64,000 bases of DNA from Paenibacillaceae bacterium (lineage in GTDB: Bacteria > Bacillota > Clostridia > Lachnospirales > Lachnospiraceae). Below the pieces are notes generated by a model. That model saw nothing but the letters and a program-made list of their open reading frames with translations, was not told where the DNA came from and did not search any database. Positions 42,339 through 51,888 of this stretch are shown piece after piece; positions within the stretch are counted from its first letter, which is position 1; each line of letters opens with the position of its first letter. A program made the position numbers and the translations under genes. The stretch is taken from NCBI GenBank assembly GCA_015057705.1, contig SVDU01000014.1:1-64000 (forward strand). Direction: 5' to 3'.

Positions 42339-43976
42339 ATGAAAAAAAGATTATTATATACCTGCCTTGCAGGAGTCATTTCTGCAGCACTTTTATCAGG
42401 GTGCCAGAAGCAGGCAGGCCAGGAGGCGGCAGCGACCGTCAAAGACCAGGCGAACACAGAAGCAGCAACTAAGGTATCAGAAGGGTCGTCAAAGGATGAG
42501 CTGGTATTTGTAAACTTCCGGGATATCAGAGATTTAAATCCACATTTGTATGCCGGAGAGATGTATGCCCAGGAGATGCTTTATGAGACGCTGGTCAATA
42601 TAACCCCTGAGGGTTATGCCCCCTGCCTGGCGGAAAGCTGGAACATAAGCGAAGACGGAAAGACCTATACATTCAAAATCAGGAAGGGTGTTACCTTCTC
42701 TGATGGTGAAGTGTGTGATGCCAATGCCATTAAGGCAAATTTTGATGCAATCATTGAAAACAAGGAACGTCATACATGGCTGGAAATGATGAATCTGCTG
42801 GTGGGAGTGTCCGCTCCTGATGCAGAAACCTTTGTCATTGAACTTTCCCAGCCTTATTATCCCATGCTGACAGAGCTTGGAGTTACAAGACCATTTGCAA
42901 TGATCTCTCCCAAGGCCATGAAAAATGGAAGCACAAAGGATGACGTGGAATCTTATATCGGGACAGGTCCTTATGTACTGAAGGAATCTGTTACAGACGA
43001 ATACGCTGTGTTTGAGGTCAATGAAAATTATTGGGGTGAGAAGCCGAAGGTGAAAAAGATCACCGTTAAGGTTATCCCGGATAACCAGACCCGTGTTCTG
43101 GCACTGGAAAAAGGCGAGGTTGATTTAATCTACGGAAAGAATATGATCGATGCTGATGCAGTGAACAAATATAAGGAAAGTGATAAGTTCTCTGTTTCTT
43201 TGTCTGATGCCACCTCTACCAGACAGATTGTAATTAATACCACCAATGATATTTTAAAGGATAAGACTGTGCGTCAGGCGATTCAGCATGCCACTAACCG
43301 CCAGGCAATCTCAGACGGTATCTTTTACGGGCTGGAAAAACCCGCTGATACGCTGTATTCCAATACAGTTCCTTACTGCAACGTTGGATTAACTCCCTAC
43401 GAGTTCAGCGAGGACAAAGCATCTAAGATGCTGGAAGAGAGCGGATGGGTTATGGGAAGTCAGAATGTGAGGGAAAAAGACGGAACGCCTCTTAAACTGA
43501 CTCTTTTATACAACAGCGACAGTGTTACGGAAAAGACCATTGCAGAATACCTTCAGTCTGAATATGGGAAGCTGGGAATCGGTCTGGAGATCAAAGGTGA
43601 AGAAGAACAGTCTTACCGTGACAACATGAAAGCAGGAAACTTTGACATGGTGTTTAACATCTGCTGGGGACTTCCTTATGATCCACAGTCTTCTCTGGCT
43701 GGAATGAGGCAGCGGGTATACGGGGACTACGCAGCTCAGCAGGGTCTTGCAGACAAGGCGGAGATTGATAAGGCAATTACGGAAATCATGGTATCTACAG
43801 ATAAAGAAAAGCGTCAGGAGCTGTACCGCTTTGTGCTGACCAGGCTTCATGAGGATGCAGTATATATTCCTCTTACTTATGAGTGTAATAAGGCAATCTA
43901 CAGGTCAGATTTAAAAGGTGTTGGATTTACCCAGACCCAGTATGAAGTGCCCTTTGCCCAGATGTATTTTGAATAA
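42339..43976 (+). CDS. nikA: NikA-like nickel/peptide ABC substrate-binding lipoprotein
   Basis: This 545-residue SBP family 5 lipoprotein has lipobox LLSGC (Cys near residue 22). The mature part matches NikA-type landmarks: RDLNPHLYAGEMYAQEMLYE, NISEDGKTYTFKIRKGV, KERHTWLEMMNLL and YYPMLTELGVTRPFAMISP. NikA captures nickel as a complex with histidine or a small metallophore; related proteins bind peptides. AGGAGGAG lies before ATG 42339. It is separated by a strong terminator from the permease and ATPase genes. Confidence 0.8.
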   Translation: MKKRLLYTCLAGVISAALLSGCQKQAGQEAAATVKDQANTEAATKVSEGSSKDELVFVNFRDIRDLNPHLYAGEMYAQEMLYETLVNITPEGYAPCLAESWNISEDGKTYTFKIRKGVTFSDGEVCDANAIKANFDAIIENKERHTWLEMMNLLVGVSAPDAETFVIELSQPYYPMLTELGVTRPFAMISPKAMKNGSTKDDVESYIGTGPYVLKESVTDEYAVFEVNENYWGEKPKVKKITVKVIPDNQTRVLALEKGEVDLIYGKNMIDADAVNKYKESDKFSVSLSDATSTRQIVINTTNDILKDKTVRQAIQHATNRQAISDGIFYGLEKPADTLYSNTVPYCNVGLTPYEFSEDKASKMLEESGWVMGSQNVREKDGTPLKLTLLYNSDSVTEKTIAEYLQSEYGKLGIGLEIKGEEEQSYRDNMKAGNFDMVFNICWGLPYDPQSSLAGMRQRVYGDYAAQQGLADKAEIDKAITEIMVSTDKEKRQELYRFVLTRLHEDAVYIPLTYECNKAIYRSDLKGVGFTQTQYEVPFAQMYFE

Positions 43977-43992
43977 TTTCCGGGAGGGATTT

Positions 43993-44049
43993 AAAACATG
44001 GGAAATACCGGCTGCCTGTATGTCAGGCTGCCGGTTTCCCATGTTTTTT
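43993..44049 (+). terminator. Terminator between nikA-like and nikB-like genes
   Basis: AAACATGGGAAA..CCGGC pairs with GCCGG.TTTCCCATGTTT, with an inner AGCCTG-like stem (GCCTGTATGTCAGGC), followed by six T. Partial readthrough would supply lower amounts of the membrane components. Confidence 0.8.
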
Positions 44050-44082
44050 CATACCTTTCCCATCTAAAATGGAGGCGTTATT

Positions 44083-45024
44083 ATGAAGTCCTATATTGTG
44101 AAACGAATTCTGTCAGCGATTCCCCTGCTGCTCATGATTTCATTTTTGTGCTTTGTGTTTATCAATATGATTCCTTCTGACCCGGCAGAGGTAGCATTAA
44201 GGGTCCGTCAGACACCGGTTATTACAGAAGATGCCATCTTGCAGGTCAGGGAGGAACTGGGGTTAAATGATCCCTATCTGGTCCGGTATCTGCGCTGGGT
44301 GGGGAACTGTCTGAAGCTGGATTTCGGTGTAAGCTATACCAATCCTTCCAGAACGGTTCTGGGAGAGATTTCCAGATGCTTTCCGGCAACCTTTGTACTT
44401 GCCATGTCTTCTCTGGTGATTGTAATCGTTTTAAGTCTACCCATAGGTTTCTTTTGTGCCGTCTATAAGGACAGCCTGTTTGACCGGATCGTGAGGGGGA
44501 TTGTATTTATGACAACTGCCATGCCGGCTTACTGGGTTGGGCTTCTTTTGATCTGGCTCATCAGTATTAAGTGGGATCTCCTTCCTACCAGCGGAAGCGG
44601 TACCATAAAGCACTTGATTCTGCCTTCCCTTACAGTAGCACTCACCTATATTTCCACTTACATAAGGCTGATCCGCAACAATATGCTGGAAAATATGAAA
44701 GAAGATTACGTTTTGTATGCCAATGTAAGGGGGTTAAAGCAGAGCACCATTCTGGTAAGGCATATTCTAAAGAACTCCCTTCATACCTGTATTGTGGCAA
44801 TTGGAATGAGCGTACCTCAGCTGATGGCTGGAACCATCGTAGTGGAAAATGTTTTCGCATGGCCCGGGCTGGGGAAACTATGCATTGCTTCAATATTCAA
44901 CCGGGACTATCCGGTAATTCAGACCTATGTGCTTTTAATCGGAACACTGTTAGTGGTATTTAACCTTCTGTTTGATATCATTCAGAGCATTGCTGATCCA
45001 AGACTTCGAAGGGAGGTATCCTAG
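44083..45024 (+). CDS. nikB: Nickel/peptide ABC transporter permease (NikB/DppB type)
   Basis: This 313-residue inner-membrane protein has the DppB/NikB N-terminal signature VKRILSAIPLLLMISFLCFVFINMIPSDPA. Later it has LGLNDPYLVRYLRWVGNCL and the EAA loop YVLYANVRGLKQSTILVRHIL, with about six TM segments. TGGAGG precedes ATG 44083. It forms the translocation pore with the following NikC-like protein. Confidence 0.85.
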   Translation: MKSYIVKRILSAIPLLLMISFLCFVFINMIPSDPAEVALRVRQTPVITEDAILQVREELGLNDPYLVRYLRWVGNCLKLDFGVSYTNPSRTVLGEISRCFPATFVLAMSSLVIVIVLSLPIGFFCAVYKDSLFDRIVRGIVFMTTAMPAYWVGLLLIWLISIKWDLLPTSGSGTIKHLILPSLTVALTYISTYIRLIRNNMLENMKEDYVLYANVRGLKQSTILVRHILKNSLHTCIVAIGMSVPQLMAGTIVVENVFAWPGLGKLCIASIFNRDYPVIQTYVLLIGTLLVVFNLLFDIIQSIADPRLRREVS

Positions 45025-45025
45025 G

Positions 45026-45850
45026 ATGTGGAACCGTTTTCTTAAAAACAAAATGGCTGTGATCATGATGGGATTTCTTGCTGTCATAGCGTTAGCCGGT
45101 GTATTTGCTCCGATTCTGGCTCCCAATGATCCTTATACAAACGATATTTTAAATAAGTTTGCAGGATTCAGTCTCAAGTATCCGTTAGGAACCGATCAGC
45201 TGGGGCGGTGCATTCTCTCCAGAATGATATATGGTATCCGGCCCACCTTATTTTTATCTCTTCTGACCATGACAGGGACTATCGGGCTTGGTTGTATCCT
45301 GGGACTTTCAGCCGGATATTTCAGAGGTCCGGTGGAGGAAATTATCATGAGGGCGGTGGATGTGATGATGTCATTTCCCAGTCAGATCATGGTATTTGCC
45401 GTAGTGGCTCTTTTGGGAGTGGATGTGCGCAATGTAATACTTGCCAATGTGCTGATTAAATGGGCATGGTATGCCAGAATGATCCGTACCAACGTTATGA
45501 AATACAGAGATAAAAATTTCGTTCTGTTTTCCAGATGTGTCGGAAGCGGGGAACCGTTTATTCTTTTTCGCCACCTGCTTCCCAGCATTGCATCGGAAAT
45601 GGCGGTACTGGCGACTCTGGATATCGGCTGGGCTATTTTAAATATCTCCACTCTTTCCTTTTTGGGGCTGGGTGTTCAGGCGCCTACACCGGAATGGGGA
45701 GCAATGCTTAACGAAGCGAAAAATGTTATGACGACCAATCCCGTCCAGATGATCGCACCTGGTCTTGCTATTGTAATCGTAGTGGCTGCTTTTAACTTAC
45801 TGGGAGATGCCCTGCGGGATGCCCTGGATCCGAAGGAGGTGGAACTATAA
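45026..45850 (+). CDS. nikC: Nickel/peptide ABC transporter permease (NikC/DppC type)
   Basis: This 274-residue permease has FLKNKMAVIMMGFLAVIALAG at the start, YPLGTDQLGRCILSRMIYG (the TD-x-x-GRD-like motif of DppC proteins, here GRC), the EAA loop SRCVGSGEPFILFRHLLP and GVQAPTPEWGAML. ATG 45026 lies 1 bp after the previous stop, with GGGAGG at 45011-45016. The Asp of the usual GRD is replaced by Cys, a minor deviation. Confidence 0.85.
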   Translation: MWNRFLKNKMAVIMMGFLAVIALAGVFAPILAPNDPYTNDILNKFAGFSLKYPLGTDQLGRCILSRMIYGIRPTLFLSLLTMTGTIGLGCILGLSAGYFRGPVEEIIMRAVDVMMSFPSQIMVFAVVALLGVDVRNVILANVLIKWAWYARMIRTNVMKYRDKNFVLFSRCVGSGEPFILFRHLLPSIASEMAVLATLDIGWAILNISTLSFLGLGVQAPTPEWGAMLNEAKNVMTTNPVQMIAPGLAIVIVVAAFNLLGDALRDALDPKEVEL

Positions 45851-46680
45851 TGGAGCCAGTTTTAGAGGTAAAAAACCTGGCGGTGGAGCACCGCAGGAAG
45901 AACCGGATACAGCCCATTATTGAGGGCATTGATTTTAAAGTGTTTCCGGGACAGTGCCTGGGAATTCTAGGAGAAAGCGGCAGCGGAAAGAGTATGAGCT
46001 TAAAAGCGGTCATGGGGCTTTTGGGTGCTGACTTTTCCGTAACAGGAGAAGCTCATTTTCAGGGTGAGAATTTAATTGGAAAAACAAAGGAACAGCTTCG
46101 GCGGATCAGAGGAAAAAGTGTTGCCATGATTCTGCAAAATCCCATGACCTGCTTTGATCCCTTATACCGGATTGAAGACCAGCTGTCAGAAACCTACAGA
46201 CAACATACCCAGCTGACTAAGAAGGAAATATATGAAAAATCACTGTCAGTTCTTACTGCCATGCAGATAAAAAATCCGGAAGAGGTTATTAAAAAATATC
46301 CTCATCAGCTGAGCGGAGGTATGCTTCAGCGGATTATGATTGGTCTTGCCATGTCCATAGAGCCGGATCTTTTGATCGCGGATGAGCCGACTACCGCCAT
46401 TGATGCCATTACTCAGTTTGAAATCATGAAGGAATTTATCCGGATTAAAAAAGAGTCCGATACAGCCATGATTTTCATCAGCCACGATCTTGGTGTGCTC
46501 TCTGCAGTCTCTGATGAGGTTCTTGTACTGAACAGGGGGAAAATGGCAGATCAGGGGACGTTCCGCCAGATATATGAACAGCCCAAGGATCCTTACACCC
46601 GCCTTCTGGTAGAAAAAAAGAAAGCGGTGATGGATCAGTATCACAGATCTCTTGGGAGAAAAGGAGTGATAAGCCAATGA
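45850..46680 (+). CDS. nikD: Nickel/peptide ABC transporter ATPase (NikD/DppD type)
   Basis: This 276-residue ABC ATPase has Walker A GESGSGKSMS (near residue 42), signature LSGGMLQRI, Walker B LLIADEPTTAID and switch His in MIFISHDLGV. It starts on the last base of the nikC stop codon. Together with the following ATPase it energises import. Confidence 0.9.
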   Translation: MEPVLEVKNLAVEHRRKNRIQPIIEGIDFKVFPGQCLGILGESGSGKSMSLKAVMGLLGADFSVTGEAHFQGENLIGKTKEQLRRIRGKSVAMILQNPMTCFDPLYRIEDQLSETYRQHTQLTKKEIYEKSLSVLTAMQIKNPEEVIKKYPHQLSGGMLQRIMIGLAMSIEPDLLIADEPTTAIDAITQFEIMKEFIRIKKESDTAMIFISHDLGVLSAVSDEVLVLNRGKMADQGTFRQIYEQPKDPYTRLLVEKKKAVMDQYHRSLGRKGVISQ

Positions 46681-47462
46681 TAAAAGCAGAGCATATTGAC
46701 GTCAGCTTTAAAAAGGAGAACCAGACAACCCTGTTTGGAAGGGAACGTCAGCAGGTACTGTTCGACGTATCCTTTGAGGTGAAGAAAGGGCAGTGCCTGG
46801 GTATTCTGGGTGAGAGCGGAAGCGGAAAAAGCACTCTGGGAAGAGTTTTATGCGGGCTTTTAAAGCCTGATAAAGGAAATGTCCTCTTTGAGGGAGCCAA
46901 AAAAGCGGTGATCAGCGTAGTATTTCAGGATTACACCACCTCGGCAAATCCCAGGTTCACAGTAAAAAGCCTGATTGGTGAAGGGCTGATGGCAAGAGAA
47001 AAACGAGAAAGAAAAGCGGTAGACCGCAGGGTAGAGACCAGTCAGCTTTTAAAACTGGTGGGACTCGATGAAAGCTATTTACAGAGACTTCCTCATGAAC
47101 TCAGCGGAGGCCAGCTCCAGCGCGTCTGCATTGCCAGAGCACTGGCTGTAAATCCGGAGGTTATTTTGTTTGACGAAGCAATTAGCTCCTTAGATGCCCA
47201 TACTCAGGTTCAGATCATGGATCTGTTAAAGGAGATACAGAAGGAAAAGGGGCTGACCTATATTTTTATCACCCACGACTTAACCTCTGTCACCTATTTA
47301 TGCAGTCATGTACTGTTCCTTTACAAGGGAAGAGCGGTGGAAATAAGAGAGACAGAAACAATCAGTGAGGTTAGTCATTCTTACGCAAAGAAACTGTTAA
47401 ATGCAATTCTTGACGTGGAGGAAACCAATGAGCCGAAGGTCCCTGACCAGGCTGTTTCATAG
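46677..47462 (+). CDS. nikE: Nickel/peptide ABC transporter ATPase (NikE/DppF type)
   Basis: This 261-residue ABC ATPase has Walker A GESGSGKST, signature LSGGQLQRV, Walker B VILFDEAISSLD and switch His in IFITHDLTSV. It overlaps the preceding ATPase by 4 bp. The Oppf-type C-terminal extension found in many DppF proteins is short here, in keeping with NikE. Confidence 0.9.
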   Translation: MIKAEHIDVSFKKENQTTLFGRERQQVLFDVSFEVKKGQCLGILGESGSGKSTLGRVLCGLLKPDKGNVLFEGAKKAVISVVFQDYTTSANPRFTVKSLIGEGLMAREKRERKAVDRRVETSQLLKLVGLDESYLQRLPHELSGGQLQRVCIARALAVNPEVILFDEAISSLDAHTQVQIMDLLKEIQKEKGLTYIFITHDLTSVTYLCSHVLFLYKGRAVEIRETETISEVSHSYAKKLLNAILDVEETNEPKVPDQAVS

Positions 47463-47480
47463 GAAGAAAGGAGAAATAAA

Positions 47481-48458
47481 ATGATACAGATCGGAACCAT
47501 GAAACTGGAGAGCAAAAAGCGGGTCCAGGGAATGCTTCACGTAGAAAATCATGATTTGGAGCTGCCTGTCTGTGCCATATGCGGCGGTAAAGAGGGACCG
47601 TTGGTGCTTATTACAGCCGGGATACATGGAGCGGAATACATTGGAATACAGACAGCAAGAGAACTTTCAAAGGAACTTCATCCGGAAGAAATCAGCGGAA
47701 CCATTGTGTTCCTTCTTGTAGCCAATCCTCAGGCAGCATTTACCTATACCCGTCTTTTTGTACCCGAAGACGGAAAAAATTTAAATCGGGCATTTCCAGG
47801 AAAAAAGGATGGGAGTCTTTCCGAAAAGATTGCGTATACCATCGAGCATGAGCTACACAGCCAGGCAGACTATTACATAGACCTTCACGCAGGAGATACC
47901 CACGAGCAGGTAATGCCTTTTGTATATTATCCCGGCGTAGCAAAAGAGGAGGTCATGGAAAAATCCAGTAGAATGGCTGAGGCCACAGGAATGGAAATCC
48001 GTGTAAAATCCTCTGCAACCAGTGGATCCTATAGTTATGCAGCAATCGAAGGAGTTCCCTCAATTCTTATAGAGCGGGGAGGGGGCGGAAGTTTTACAAG
48101 AGAGCAGCTTGACTCCTATAAACAGAATGTGGTAAATGTTCTTTCCTGCCTGGGTGTTATAAACGTCGGCCAGGAGACCCAAAAAGAAAATTCCCAGATG
48201 GAAATTATAAATGCCGTTTACACGGATTCTCTGGCAGAAGGCTTCTGGCATCCTGCAAAACTTCCGGGAGAACGGTTTTTAAAGGGAGATTTACTGGGAA
48301 CAGTGGAAGATGTGTGGGGAACACCTCTTCAGCAGTGTCATGCTGATTTTGATGGAATCGTTTTATATGAGACGACAGCCATGGGAGTGAGGGAAGGAGA
48401 TTCCCTGATTGCCTATGGGAATGCCGCCAGTTGTCATAATACTCCCAATGAGCTATAA
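47481..48458 (+). CDS. Succinylglutamate desuccinylase/aspartoacylase-family zinc hydrolase
   Basis: This 325-residue M14-like cytoplasmic enzyme has zinc ligands in ITAGIHGAEYIG (His and Glu near residues 51-54) and DYYIDLHAGD (His near 136). GKNLNRAFPG matches the substrate-binding Arg/Asn motif of AstE/aspartoacylase proteins, and the C-terminal beta domain has LIERGGGG. Family members remove acyl groups from N-acyl amino acids. It is the last gene of the nik-like operon with GAAAGGAG before ATG 47481. It may therefore process the imported ligand, such as an N-acyl amino acid or metal-ligand complex; this is inference. Confidence 0.8.
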   Translation: MIQIGTMKLESKKRVQGMLHVENHDLELPVCAICGGKEGPLVLITAGIHGAEYIGIQTARELSKELHPEEISGTIVFLLVANPQAAFTYTRLFVPEDGKNLNRAFPGKKDGSLSEKIAYTIEHELHSQADYYIDLHAGDTHEQVMPFVYYPGVAKEEVMEKSSRMAEATGMEIRVKSSATSGSYSYAAIEGVPSILIERGGGGSFTREQLDSYKQNVVNVLSCLGVINVGQETQKENSQMEIINAVYTDSLAEGFWHPAKLPGERFLKGDLLGTVEDVWGTPLQQCHADFDGIVLYETTAMGVREGDSLIAYGNAASCHNTPNEL

Positions 48459-48489
48459 TAAAGAGAGAAATGCCATTTGGAGGAATAGA

Positions 48490-50697
48490 ATGAAATCTTT
48501 AATTATAGCAGAAAAGCCGTCCGTTGCCCGGGATATTGCCCGGGTGCTTCATTGTACAAAGAATCAGGGAGGTGTTCTGGAAGGAAATGCCTATGTGATT
48601 ACCTGGGGGTTAGGTCATTTAGTCACTCTGGCAGACCCGGAGGATTACGATCCCAAATATAAGGAATGGAAGATGGAAGATCTCCCCATGATGCCGGATC
48701 AGTTTAAGCTTGAGGTAATCAGGCAGACCGGTAAGCAGTACAGCGTGGTAAAAAAGCAGCTTCACAGAAATGATGTGGGGGAAATTATCATCGCAACAGA
48801 TGCAGGCCGGGAAGGAGAACTGGTAGCGCGGCTGATTCTTGAAAAAGCTGGAAATAAAAAGCCGATTAAGCGGCTTTGGATCTCTTCTGTCACAGATAAA
48901 GCCATCAAAGAAGGCTTTGCCCGATTAAAGGACGGTCATGAATACGACAATCTCTACGATGCAGCCATGTGCCGTGCAGAAGCGGACTGGCTGGTGGGAA
49001 TCAATGCAACCAGAGCTCTGACCTGCAAATACAATGCCCAGTTAAGCTGCGGGCGTGTCCAGACACCAACCTTAGCCATGATAGCAAGGAGAGAGGAAGA
49101 AATCAAAAGCTTTGTGCCGAAGCCCTATTACGGCATTACGGCAAAGGCTTCCCAGCCGGCGCTGACATTTATCTGGCGGGATGAAAAGTCGAAAAGTTAC
49201 CGTTCTTTTGACCGGGAACGGTTAGAAGGGCTGTTAAAGCAGATGAATTCCTGTAAAGATGGTGTAATCACTGAGGTGAAAAGCACTCCGAAAAAGAGTT
49301 TCGCTCCCCAGCTGTATGACTTAACTGAGCTTCAGCGGGAAGCAAACCGGAAGTTTAACTATTCTGCAAAAGAGACCCTTAATATCATGCAGAGACTGTA
49401 TGAGAATCATAAAGTACTGACTTATCCCAGAACGGATTCCCGGTATTTAAGCTCCGACATTGTCCCCTCTATAAAAGAAAGGCTGGAGGCCTGCGGCGTG
49501 GGACCTTACAGAAAGATTGCAGGGAAATTATACAATGTGAAGATTGAAGCGAAACCCTATTTTGTAGATGATAAAAAGGTATCCGATCATCATGCCATCA
49601 TTCCCACCGAGCAGTTTGTCCAGCTGGATCATATGACGATAGATGAGAGAAGAGTTTATGATCTGGTAGTGAGAAGGTTTCTTGCAGTTTTATATCCCCC
49701 ATTTGAGTACGAGCAGACAGAGCTTGAAGTGCTGATAGGAGGGGAGACTCTCGTTGCAAGGGGAAAAACGGTAAAGGCACCGGGCTGGAAAGAAGTTTAT
49801 GAAACACCCGACGAAGATGAGGATGAAGAACAGGAATTAAAAGAACAGAATCTTCCTTCTGTGAAAAAAGGTGATCCGGTCAAAGGCATCACGTTGCTGA
49901 TGACAGAAGGAAAGACAAAGCCTCCGGCTCCGTTTAATGAGGCAACTCTGCTTTCAGCCATGGAGAACCCTGTTTCCTACCTGGAGACAAAAGACCGGGA
50001 TATGGCGAAAACTCTGGGAGAAACAGGTGGCCTTGGGACTGTGGCAACCAGAGCTGATATCATAGAAAAGCTCTTTTCCAGCTTCCTTCTTGAGAAAAGA
50101 GGAAAGGATATATTCCTTACATCAAAGGCAAAGCAGCTTCTCACTCTGGTACCGGAGGATTTAAAAAAGCCGGAGCTCACCGCTGACTGGGAGATGAAGC
50201 TGTCTGCCATTGCATCGGGAAAACTGAAGCGCGGTTCCTTTATGAAGGATATCAGACTATATTCAGAAGAATTAATTCAGATGATCAAGACTGGAGAAGG
50301 AAGCTTCCGTCATGATAATCTAACGAATACCAAATGTCCTGTCTGCGGAAAACGGATGCTTTCTGTCAAAGGAAAAAACAGTGAGATGTTAGTCTGTCAG
50401 GACCGGGAATGCGGTCACCGGGAAGTGGTTTCAAGAACCAGCAATGCCAGATGCCCGGTCTGCCATAAAAAGCTGGAACTGAAAGGAAAAGGAGACGGAC
50501 AGATTTTTGTCTGCAGATGCGGTTATAAAGAAAAGCTGACTGCTTTTAAAGAACGCCGGTCCAAAGAAGGGGCCGGAGTCTCCAAGAAAGATGTGGCGAA
50601 ATATTTAAATAAGCAGAAAAATGAGGCCGCTGAGCCCATCAATTCTCCTTTTGCAGATGTGTTTGCAAAGCTGAATTTAGGAGGAGAAAAAGACTGA
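48490..50697 (+). CDS. topB: DNA topoisomerase III
   Basis: This 735-residue type IA topoisomerase opens with the Toprim domain MKSLIIAEKPSVARDIARVL and includes IATDAGREGELVARLI. It carries the catalytic tyrosine in KVLTYPRTDSRYLSSD (near residue 311), the DHHAIIPTE motif, and two C-terminal zinc-binding Cys clusters (CPVCGKRM..CQDREC and CPVCHKKL..CRCGYKEK). ATG 48490 follows TTGGAGGA; earlier in-frame starts lie in the upstream gene. It decatenates DNA and relaxes negative supercoils. It appears functionally unrelated to the flanking transport operons and has its own terminator. Confidence 0.93.
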   Translation: MKSLIIAEKPSVARDIARVLHCTKNQGGVLEGNAYVITWGLGHLVTLADPEDYDPKYKEWKMEDLPMMPDQFKLEVIRQTGKQYSVVKKQLHRNDVGEIIIATDAGREGELVARLILEKAGNKKPIKRLWISSVTDKAIKEGFARLKDGHEYDNLYDAAMCRAEADWLVGINATRALTCKYNAQLSCGRVQTPTLAMIARREEEIKSFVPKPYYGITAKASQPALTFIWRDEKSKSYRSFDRERLEGLLKQMNSCKDGVITEVKSTPKKSFAPQLYDLTELQREANRKFNYSAKETLNIMQRLYENHKVLTYPRTDSRYLSSDIVPSIKERLEACGVGPYRKIAGKLYNVKIEAKPYFVDDKKVSDHHAIIPTEQFVQLDHMTIDERRVYDLVVRRFLAVLYPPFEYEQTELEVLIGGETLVARGKTVKAPGWKEVYETPDEDEDEEQELKEQNLPSVKKGDPVKGITLLMTEGKTKPPAPFNEATLLSAMENPVSYLETKDRDMAKTLGETGGLGTVATRADIIEKLFSSFLLEKRGKDIFLTSKAKQLLTLVPEDLKKPELTADWEMKLSAIASGKLKRGSFMKDIRLYSEELIQMIKTGEGSFRHDNLTNTKCPVCGKRMLSVKGKNSEMLVCQDRECGHREVVSRTSNARCPVCHKKLELKGKGDGQIFVCRCGYKEKLTAFKERRSKEGAGVSKKDVAKYLNKQKNEAAEPINSPFADVFAKLNLGGEKD

Positions 50698-50712
50698 CAG
50701 TGTACCTGGATG

Positions 50713-50746
50713 CCGGAAGGAAACTTTAATTTCTTTCCGGTATTTC
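50713..50746 (+). terminator. Terminator of topB
   Basis: CCGGAAGGAAA pairs with TTTCTTTCCGG (one bulge) with a short loop, followed by TATTT. The T-tract is weak but the stem is strong. Confidence 0.6.
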
Positions 50747-50784
50747 TAATTATGCAAAGTTTTCGATATACTTTGGTAAAAGTT

Positions 50785-50835
50785 TAGTAAAAATTTACTA
50801 TTCATATTGACGGTGGCATGGACTGTTATTATAAT
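50785..50835 (+). promoter_or_regulatory. Promoter and likely operator of the lacI-phn unit
   Basis: TTGACG (50807-50812), 17-bp spacer, TATAAT (50830-50835) make a strong promoter. A perfect inverted repeat TAGTAAA-AA-TTTACTA (50785-50800) sits just upstream of the -35, preceded by a similar half (GGTAAAA, about 50776). It is a candidate operator for autoregulation by the LacI protein. Confidence 0.65.
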
Positions 50836-50861
50836 GAATTTGAAAGGTGAGGATATAGATT

Positions 50862-51836
50862 ATGGCTACGATTAAAGAGATTTCAAAGCTTGCGGGTGTT
50901 TCAGCCGCTGCAGTGTCCCGGGTGTTGAACCAGGATGATACCATTGCGGTGAGTCCGGAGGTAAAAAAGAGGATATTTAAAATTGCCCACGAATTAAAAT
51001 ATGTCCCACCCAGAATGCGTCACGCGCAGAAAAAGAAGGAAATTGTCATAGGAGTGGCTGACTGGCATATTATTCGTACGGACAGAACCAATATCAGGCT
51101 ATCCTCCCTGGACTTAATTGTAAAGTCCATGTCTGGAAAGCAGGAAGTGAAATTCTGCCGTCTCGATAAGAATCAGCCGGGTCAATATGACGGGATTATG
51201 GCTTTCGGTGTTTTTTCCCAGGAGGAGATGGAGTTTTTAAGAATGCAGAGTTATAACATTGTATTTATTAACTCGGATCCCAAGAATTATGAGTATGACA
51301 GCATTGTTATGGATTTTACAAAGGGAATCTGTGAGATGCTTAATTATCTTATGGTACGGAAAAAGTACCGTTCTGTCGGCTTTATAGGCGGTCTTTATGA
51401 AGAAGGACAAGTAAAGATCGGTTACCGGAGACTGGAAGGAATCCGGAATTCCTTTATGGAGAGCGGATATTATGCGGAAGAGAATTTCTACATAGGCGAC
51501 ATCAGCCGGGAAAGCGGCTATGAGCTGGCAAAGAAGGCCATTTTATCCGGTCATCTTCCCGAAGCGGTTCTTTTAGGAAGTGAAGAAGTTGCAGAAGGAG
51601 CATTGGAAGCATTTCAGGATGCAGGACTTCGTGTGCCAAAGGATATTGCGGTGGTGATCTACAAGGATATTGAGACCATTGAGTCCAAATGGCCCACCTA
51701 TACCAAAGTCCGTATGTTTCCTGATATTGTATGGCAGACTGCCATCAAGCTTTTGCTGGAACAGATTACAGAAGGCCGGAAAGACAACATGACAATTTAT
51801 CTTCCCACCAAGCTGGAGGTGGGTGACAGCGCGTAA
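50862..51836 (+). CDS. LacI-family transcriptional regulator
   Basis: This 324-residue regulator has the LacI HTH MATIKEISKLAGVSAAAVSRVLNQ with hinge helix (YVPPRMR, about 48-58), and a periplasmic-binding-like sensor domain with DGIMAFGVFS, VGFIGGLYEEG and GSEEVAEGALEAFQDAGLRVPKDIAVV. AGGTGAGGA precedes ATG 50862. It sits 52 bp upstream of the PhnD-like gene with no terminator between, so it probably controls the whole import cluster as well as itself. The effector is unknown. Confidence 0.85.
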   Translation: MATIKEISKLAGVSAAAVSRVLNQDDTIAVSPEVKKRIFKIAHELKYVPPRMRHAQKKKEIVIGVADWHIIRTDRTNIRLSSLDLIVKSMSGKQEVKFCRLDKNQPGQYDGIMAFGVFSQEEMEFLRMQSYNIVFINSDPKNYEYDSIVMDFTKGICEMLNYLMVRKKYRSVGFIGGLYEEGQVKIGYRRLEGIRNSFMESGYYAEENFYIGDISRESGYELAKKAILSGHLPEAVLLGSEEVAEGALEAFQDAGLRVPKDIAVVIYKDIETIESKWPTYTKVRMFPDIVWQTAIKLLLEQITEGRKDNMTIYLPTKLEVGDSA

Positions 51837-51888
51837 TGCCTCATGATCCCAAGAAAAAACCGATGAATCACACGAAAAGGAGAGCAGT

